Source: Nocardia australiensis
Lineage (GTDB): Bacteria; Actinomycetota; Actinomycetes; Mycobacteriales; Mycobacteriaceae
NCBI RefSeq assembly: GCF_020733705.1
Contig: NZ_JAJFZM010000017.1
Coordinates: forward strand, 434,001 to 498,000
Length of the DNA: 64,000 nucleotides
Direction: 5' to 3'
Shown here: positions 60,765 through 64,000 of the stretch, piece after piece
How the letters are laid out: each line of letters starts with the position of its first letter
How positions within the stretch are numbered: the stretch's first letter is position 1
The notes under the pieces: model-generated
Told to the model about the DNA's origin: nothing
Seen by the model: the letters and a program-made list of their open reading frames with translations, nothing else
Databases searched by the model: none
Translations under genes and position numbers: made by a program

Positions 60765-60942
60765 CGTGCCATTTTGCCGCGCCTACTACGGCGGGTATTC
60801 GCGCCCCCTCCTCGCCCACTTTCGAGTGAGTGGGTCAGCCTCGTCCGCCCCTTCCGATGTCCGTCACGAGATCGCGTGCCCGACAGGCCGTCACCCTGCT
60901 CTGGACCGGACCTGCTACCGAAGTGCTGTGCACAGTGTCCGG

Positions 60943-62265
60943 TTAGCGGATGCCTGGTGTCGCGGGATCCGGGCCGAGACATCCCACGATGAAGCAGCCC
61001 GGTGGCCAATTTCCGAATGGAGGCGCCATGGGCCTGCCGAGGCAGGCGAGCGCGTCGCAGCCGGGGTAAGCCCACGGGCCGAAGCCGAGAGCACCGAGGG
61101 TGGCATCGGGATTCGAGATCATCGGATCGGCCAGGCTGACATCGGATTGCGGCACGTAGGGGCCCGCGTCGGGTTGCGTCGGGTCGCGGAAGGCGGCGGT
61201 GATGGCGCGTAGCACGTCGTGTGGGAAGCTCGGGGCGCTGCCAGGAACCGTCACGCCGGTCCAATTGACCACCAATCCGAGGCTCGGCACGATGAAGCTG
61301 TCCTGGCGCATCATTCCCGAAATTCTCACCGCGTCCGACGGCAGGCCGGGGAATTCCGAAGCGCAATCGGGCCCGTTGACCACGAAGAGGAATCCGTAAC
61401 ACGGATTGGTCGCCGACGGCCGGGTCGCCTGTGCGAGGTATTCGGTCGAGATGATTGTGTTTCCGTTCCAGCTGCCGTGGTTGGCGACCAACAGTCCGAG
61501 CTTGGCGAAATCGTCCGGCGGCAGCACCAGGTGCGCGTGTCCATAGGTGTTGCCGCTTCTGTCACGGGCCCAGTGGTAGTCGGTTCGCGGTATCCCCAAC
61601 GGGTCGAACAGCTTCCGCTGGGTGTATGACTGGAAGTCATCGCCGACGGCCTGCTGCACGACGTAGACGACGAGATCCACCACTCGCTGGCTGTAGCGCC
61701 AATTGGTGCCCTGCGGCGCTTCGATCGGCATGGCCAGCGCCTGCGCCACCACGTTCGGGTCGAATTGCACCAGTCCGGTAATTCCCTCCGACGCGACCGC
61801 GACCCGCAGTCCGGATGACTCGGTGAGCAGATTCCGGACGGTGATCGAGCGATGCGCGGCGTCACCGAGCCCGGCCGGAAGATAGGCGTCGATCGGCTTG
61901 TCGAGATCCAGTAGCCCTTCATCGACCGCGATCCCCGCGACCATTGATACGACACTCTTGGTGCCGCTCCACAGATTCCACGCGACGCCGCCGGTCTGCT
62001 CGTTCCTCGGACCGGTGGCGATCAAGCAATTGTTCCGAAACACCTGAACATTGAGTCGGCTCGGGTCTGATGCCAGCGCCATCGCCTGATCCAGTGCGGG
62101 TGCGTCGAGCCCCACTTCCGCCGGGGTCGCGGTCTGCGGCTTTCGCCCGTCGGTGGTCGCACAGTGCGCCGGTTCGGCATGGGCGGCACCGGGGATCGCG
62201 ATGCCCACTGACAGCACCACGGCCGTAATCGCGTACCCCGCAAAGGTTTTCAGATGACGGCGCAC
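60943..62265 (-). CDS. secreted serine hydrolase (class C beta-lactamase family)
   Basis: A 440-residue exported protein. The signal peptide is about 1-30 ('AGYAITAVVLSVGIAIPGAAHA'). The SxxK motif is Ser100-Gly-Thr-Lys103 in 'LWSGTKSVVSM'. The second motif is Tyr-Ser-Gln rather than Tyr-x-Asn, so penicillin hydrolysis is doubtful; an esterase or peptidase role is as likely. The C-terminal tail has paired cysteines ('YPGCDALACLG', 'CFIVGCLG'). GTG 62265 follows GGAGGG. Confidence 0.87.
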   Translation of the reverse strand: MRRHLKTFAGYAITAVVLSVGIAIPGAAHAEPAHCATTDGRKPQTATPAEVGLDAPALDQAMALASDPSRLNVQVFRNNCLIATGPRNEQTGGVAWNLWSGTKSVVSMVAGIAVDEGLLDLDKPIDAYLPAGLGDAAHRSITVRNLLTESSGLRVAVASEGITGLVQFDPNVVAQALAMPIEAPQGTNWRYSQRVVDLVVYVVQQAVGDDFQSYTQRKLFDPLGIPRTDYHWARDRSGNTYGHAHLVLPPDDFAKLGLLVANHGSWNGNTIISTEYLAQATRPSATNPCYGFLFVVNGPDCASEFPGLPSDAVRISGMMRQDSFIVPSLGLVVNWTGVTVPGSAPSFPHDVLRAITAAFRDPTQPDAGPYVPQSDVSLADPMISNPDATLGALGFGPWAYPGCDALACLGRPMAPPFGNWPPGCFIVGCLGPDPATPGIR

Positions 62266-62329
62266 AGCACCCTCCACTCCGGATGGATATATCCGGAACA
62301 TCGGATGCGACCACACGCCGGTTACGGCA

Positions 62330-62359
62330 CGGCGCGCCCCAAGTTATCGGGGCGCGCCG
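62330..62359. terminator. hairpin terminator after the amidase gene
   Basis: CGGCGCGCCCC-N8-GGGGCGCGCCG, an 11-bp stem, 37 bp beyond the amidase stop on the minus strand. Confidence 0.75.
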
Positions 62360-62396
62360 CACACGGTGGTGACGTTTATTGGCAGTAGTGCAGGTA

Positions 62397-63737
62397 CTAC
62401 TTGGCCGGGCCGAGCAGCGTACTGGCCAAGGTGTAGGCAAGGTTGATCATTTCCGAGGTGATCATCGTGTTGTCCACGCCGAGCGACTTCGCCAACGGCA
62501 GCAGCATCGCCATCACCGTGCCGACCACGCCACTCGACGAGCCTTCAGTGCTGGGTGCCGTCTGCCCCGGCGACCGAGGCGACGTCTGCGACTGCGGAAG
62601 TGCCTGCGACCGAGGTGAACTCGACGTACCCGGAACGGCCTGCGATGTGTTCGGGGTGGGAGCCGGCTGAGCCTGCGGCGCGGTCGGCTGCGGGAGCGGC
62701 TGAACCTGCGGCGCGGTCGGCTGCGGGAGCGGCTGAACCTGCGGCGCGGTCGGCTGCGGGAGCGGCTGAACCTGCGGCACGGTCGGCTGCGGGCTCGGCT
62801 GAGCCTGCGGCACAGTCAGCGGCGCAGCGGTCATCTGCGGCTCCGCCGGAACCTGCGGGTCGTTCCGCAAGGCCGCGGCCGGACGGTCGGAGGCAGAGCC
62901 CGACTGGCCGACCGGCGACGACGCACCGAGCAGATACCCGACCAGACCGGTGGTAATCGTGATCGCGTGCTTCAGCTGCCCATCCGAGCTCTCGAGCTGC
63001 GCCGCGTCTTCCGCATTGGCGCCGTTGCCCATTTCGATGAATACGTCGGGCACAGCAGTCAGCGCCGGACCCGCGATATCCGCCCGCGTCTGCAGGCCGT
63101 CCTGCACACCGGCGTAGTTCGCCGACGGGAAGCCTTCCTTGGTATACGCGTCGCGCACCGACTTCGTGGCCACCAGACCCCGCCCGGACTGAACCTGATC
63201 GACCTTGTTATCGAGCACCGGCAACTGCGGCACGATCATATGGAACCCGCGGAACTGCTCGGGCGCACTATCGGCGTGGATGCTCACGGCCACGTCGGCG
63301 CCGGAGCGGTTCGCGGCCTCCGCTCGCTCGTCGACGCAACCGCCCCAGCCGGAATCGTCGGCACGGCTGAGCACCACCTTCGCACCGAGACTCTCCAAGG
63401 AGGTCTTGACCAGCTGTGCGACATTCCAGTTGATGGTGTGCTCCGGCACGCCGTTGAGCGAGGTCATACCGGTGGTCTGGCAGTCCTTGGTGCCGCCGCG
63501 ACCGTCGTTCACCTGCCGGGACAGGTTCTCGGAGTGGTTGGCCCCCTGATGGCCGGGGTCGAGGAATACCGTCCTGCCTGCGAGCTTCGTGGCCATTTCC
63601 GGTGACGCCGGATCGGGGACCGCGGCGGCCGGGACGAGCCCGGAGACTGTCACTACAGCCGCGGCCGTAACGGCGGAGCACAAACCGGCCCTGATGATGC
63701 TTGGCTTCATGTCGGTCGGCGCCCCGAAACGGAGCAC
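62397..63737 (-). CDS. ami1: secreted N-acetylmuramoyl-L-alanine amidase (Rv3717/Ami1-like) with repeat tail
   Basis: A zinc amidase (446 residues) that cleaves the muramic acid-L-Ala bond of peptidoglycan. The signal peptide is about 1-41. Zinc ligands are His63, Glu99 and His154, the catalytic Glu is 235, and Cys86/Cys134 fit the disulfide of the M. tuberculosis enzyme. The Amidase_3 domain ends near 270. A Pro/Gln-rich tail with four 11-residue repeats and a C-terminal helical stretch follows, absent from Rv3717. GTG 63737 has GGGAAGG upstream; ATG 63710 is an alternative. Confidence 0.9.
   Translation of the reverse strand: MLRFGAPTDMKPSIIRAGLCSAVTAAAVVTVSGLVPAAAVPDPASPEMATKLAGRTVFLDPGHQGANHSENLSRQVNDGRGGTKDCQTTGMTSLNGVPEHTINWNVAQLVKTSLESLGAKVVLSRADDSGWGGCVDERAEAANRSGADVAVSIHADSAPEQFRGFHMIVPQLPVLDNKVDQVQSGRGLVATKSVRDAYTKEGFPSANYAGVQDGLQTRADIAGPALTAVPDVFIEMGNGANAEDAAQLESSDGQLKHAITITTGLVGYLLGASSPVGQSGSASDRPAAALRNDPQVPAEPQMTAAPLTVPQAQPSPQPTVPQVQPLPQPTAPQVQPLPQPTAPQVQPLPQPTAPQAQPAPTPNTSQAVPGTSSSPRSQALPQSQTSPRSPGQTAPSTEGSSSGVVGTVMAMLLPLAKSLGVDNTMITSEMINLAYTLASTLLGPAK
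62671..62802 (-). repeat. 33-bp tandem repeats inside the amidase gene
   Basis: Four consecutive 33-bp units, the inner ones nearly identical, encoding PQVQPLPQPTA-type 11-residue repeats. The unit keeps the reading frame, so copy number can vary without frameshift. The resulting extended linker would let the catalytic domain reach through the cell wall. Confidence 0.9.
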
Positions 63738-63907
63738 CCCTCCCTTCCCATTAGTAACACCAAACCCAGTAGTTCACTCTTGCAACGTGAACATCAGCAA
63801 AGCAAGGCGCGTTACCGAAATGTAATCATTATTGAGAGCGATCATGCCTGATCAAGGCACAAAACGAAGTGTTGACCAGCACTACAGCGGGGACGTGCCG
63901 CGACTAC

Positions 63908-64000
63908 TCAGGCACCAAGTGGCAAACGGCGCAGGGAACGCAGCGCGTAGTGCACCCGAGTCTTCACCGTGCCCACGGGAACGCCGATATCGTCGGCCAC
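63908..64000 (-). CDS. sigma-70 family (ECF) RNA polymerase sigma factor, C-terminal end only
   Basis: The last 30 codons of a gene that continues past the window edge. They encode 'VADDIGVPVGTVKTRVHYAL', 'RSLRRLPLGA', then TGA, the region 4 recognition helix of an ECF sigma factor of the SigK/SigL/SigM kind. The 170-bp AT-rich gap to the amidase gene presumably holds the amidase promoter. I cannot tell whether an anti-sigma gene accompanies it. Confidence 0.85.
   Translation of the reverse strand: MADDIGVPVGTVKTRVHYALRSLRRLPLGA

Noticed and set aside
62671..62802. CRISPR-like repeat array
   Set aside because: The 33-bp units are directly adjacent with no spacers and are in frame inside the amidase gene, so this is a coding tandem repeat.

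Overview
The window is high-GC actinobacterial DNA, most likely from Nocardia or a close mycolic-acid relative. No rRNA is present to settle this. The call rests on gene order: from about 14.7 to 53.1 kb it follows, in outline, the M. tuberculosis H37Rv stretch Rv3026c-Rv3055 as I recall it (plsC-like, GNAT, etfA/etfB, methyltransferase, GH57, GT4, acyltransferase, PQQ lipoprotein, two methyltransferases, crotonase, NUDIX, ABC ATPase, serB2, ctaD, fecB, nrdF, nrdE-nrdI-nrdH, FMN reductase, TetR). Nocardia-type accessory genes (XRE/DUF397, DUF4254) are interspersed. No tRNA, rRNA or CRISPR array was seen.

Region 1 (1-14.65 kb) looks like an inserted catabolic cluster. It holds the tail of an ABC permease gene, two SDRs, a LysR regulator, a cytochrome P450 with a 3Fe-4S ferredoxin and a phthalate-dioxygenase-reductase-like protein, an ADP-forming acyl-CoA synthetase, a three-gene biotin-dependent acyl-CoA carboxylase, an MFS transporter and a quinone-oxidoreductase-like protein. 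The P450 operon and the SDR behind it carry a duplicated promoter segment with the same palindrome, and a third copy of the site lies before the acyl-CoA synthetase operon. These sites have the T-N11-A form of LysR boxes. I read the cluster as an oxidise - activate with CoA - carboxylate route for an unknown organic compound.

Region 2 (14.7-41.5 kb) is conserved core: acyltransferases, type II NADH dehydrogenase, electron transfer flavoprotein, a glucan/methylglucose lipopolysaccharide-type cluster (methyltransferase, GH57, GT4, hexapeptide acyltransferase), serB2, cytochrome oxidase subunit I and a siderophore-binding-type lipoprotein. It ends in an XRE/DUF397 pair and two small unknown genes.

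Region 3 (41.5-48.4 kb) is an accessory patch splitting the class Ib ribonucleotide reductase genes. It contains remnants of two different ISL3-family transposases, a LuxR regulator behind a Fur-like box, a DUF4254 gene, nrdF, mgtE, and decayed fragments of a HAD-like protein and a luciferase-like oxidoreductase. The nrdF and nrdH promoters share the same tandem pair of boxes, consistent with NrdR control.

Region 4 (48.4-64 kb) holds nrdHIE, an FMN reductase/TetR pair, NH3-dependent nadE, and a molybdenum-cofactor cluster in two divergent operons (moaA-moaD; moeA-small ORF-moaC/mog fusion-moaE). It continues with an AraC regulator, a CobW GTPase, a secreted serine hydrolase and a secreted Zn amidase with a Pro/Gln repeat tail. 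The window ends inside a sigma factor gene.
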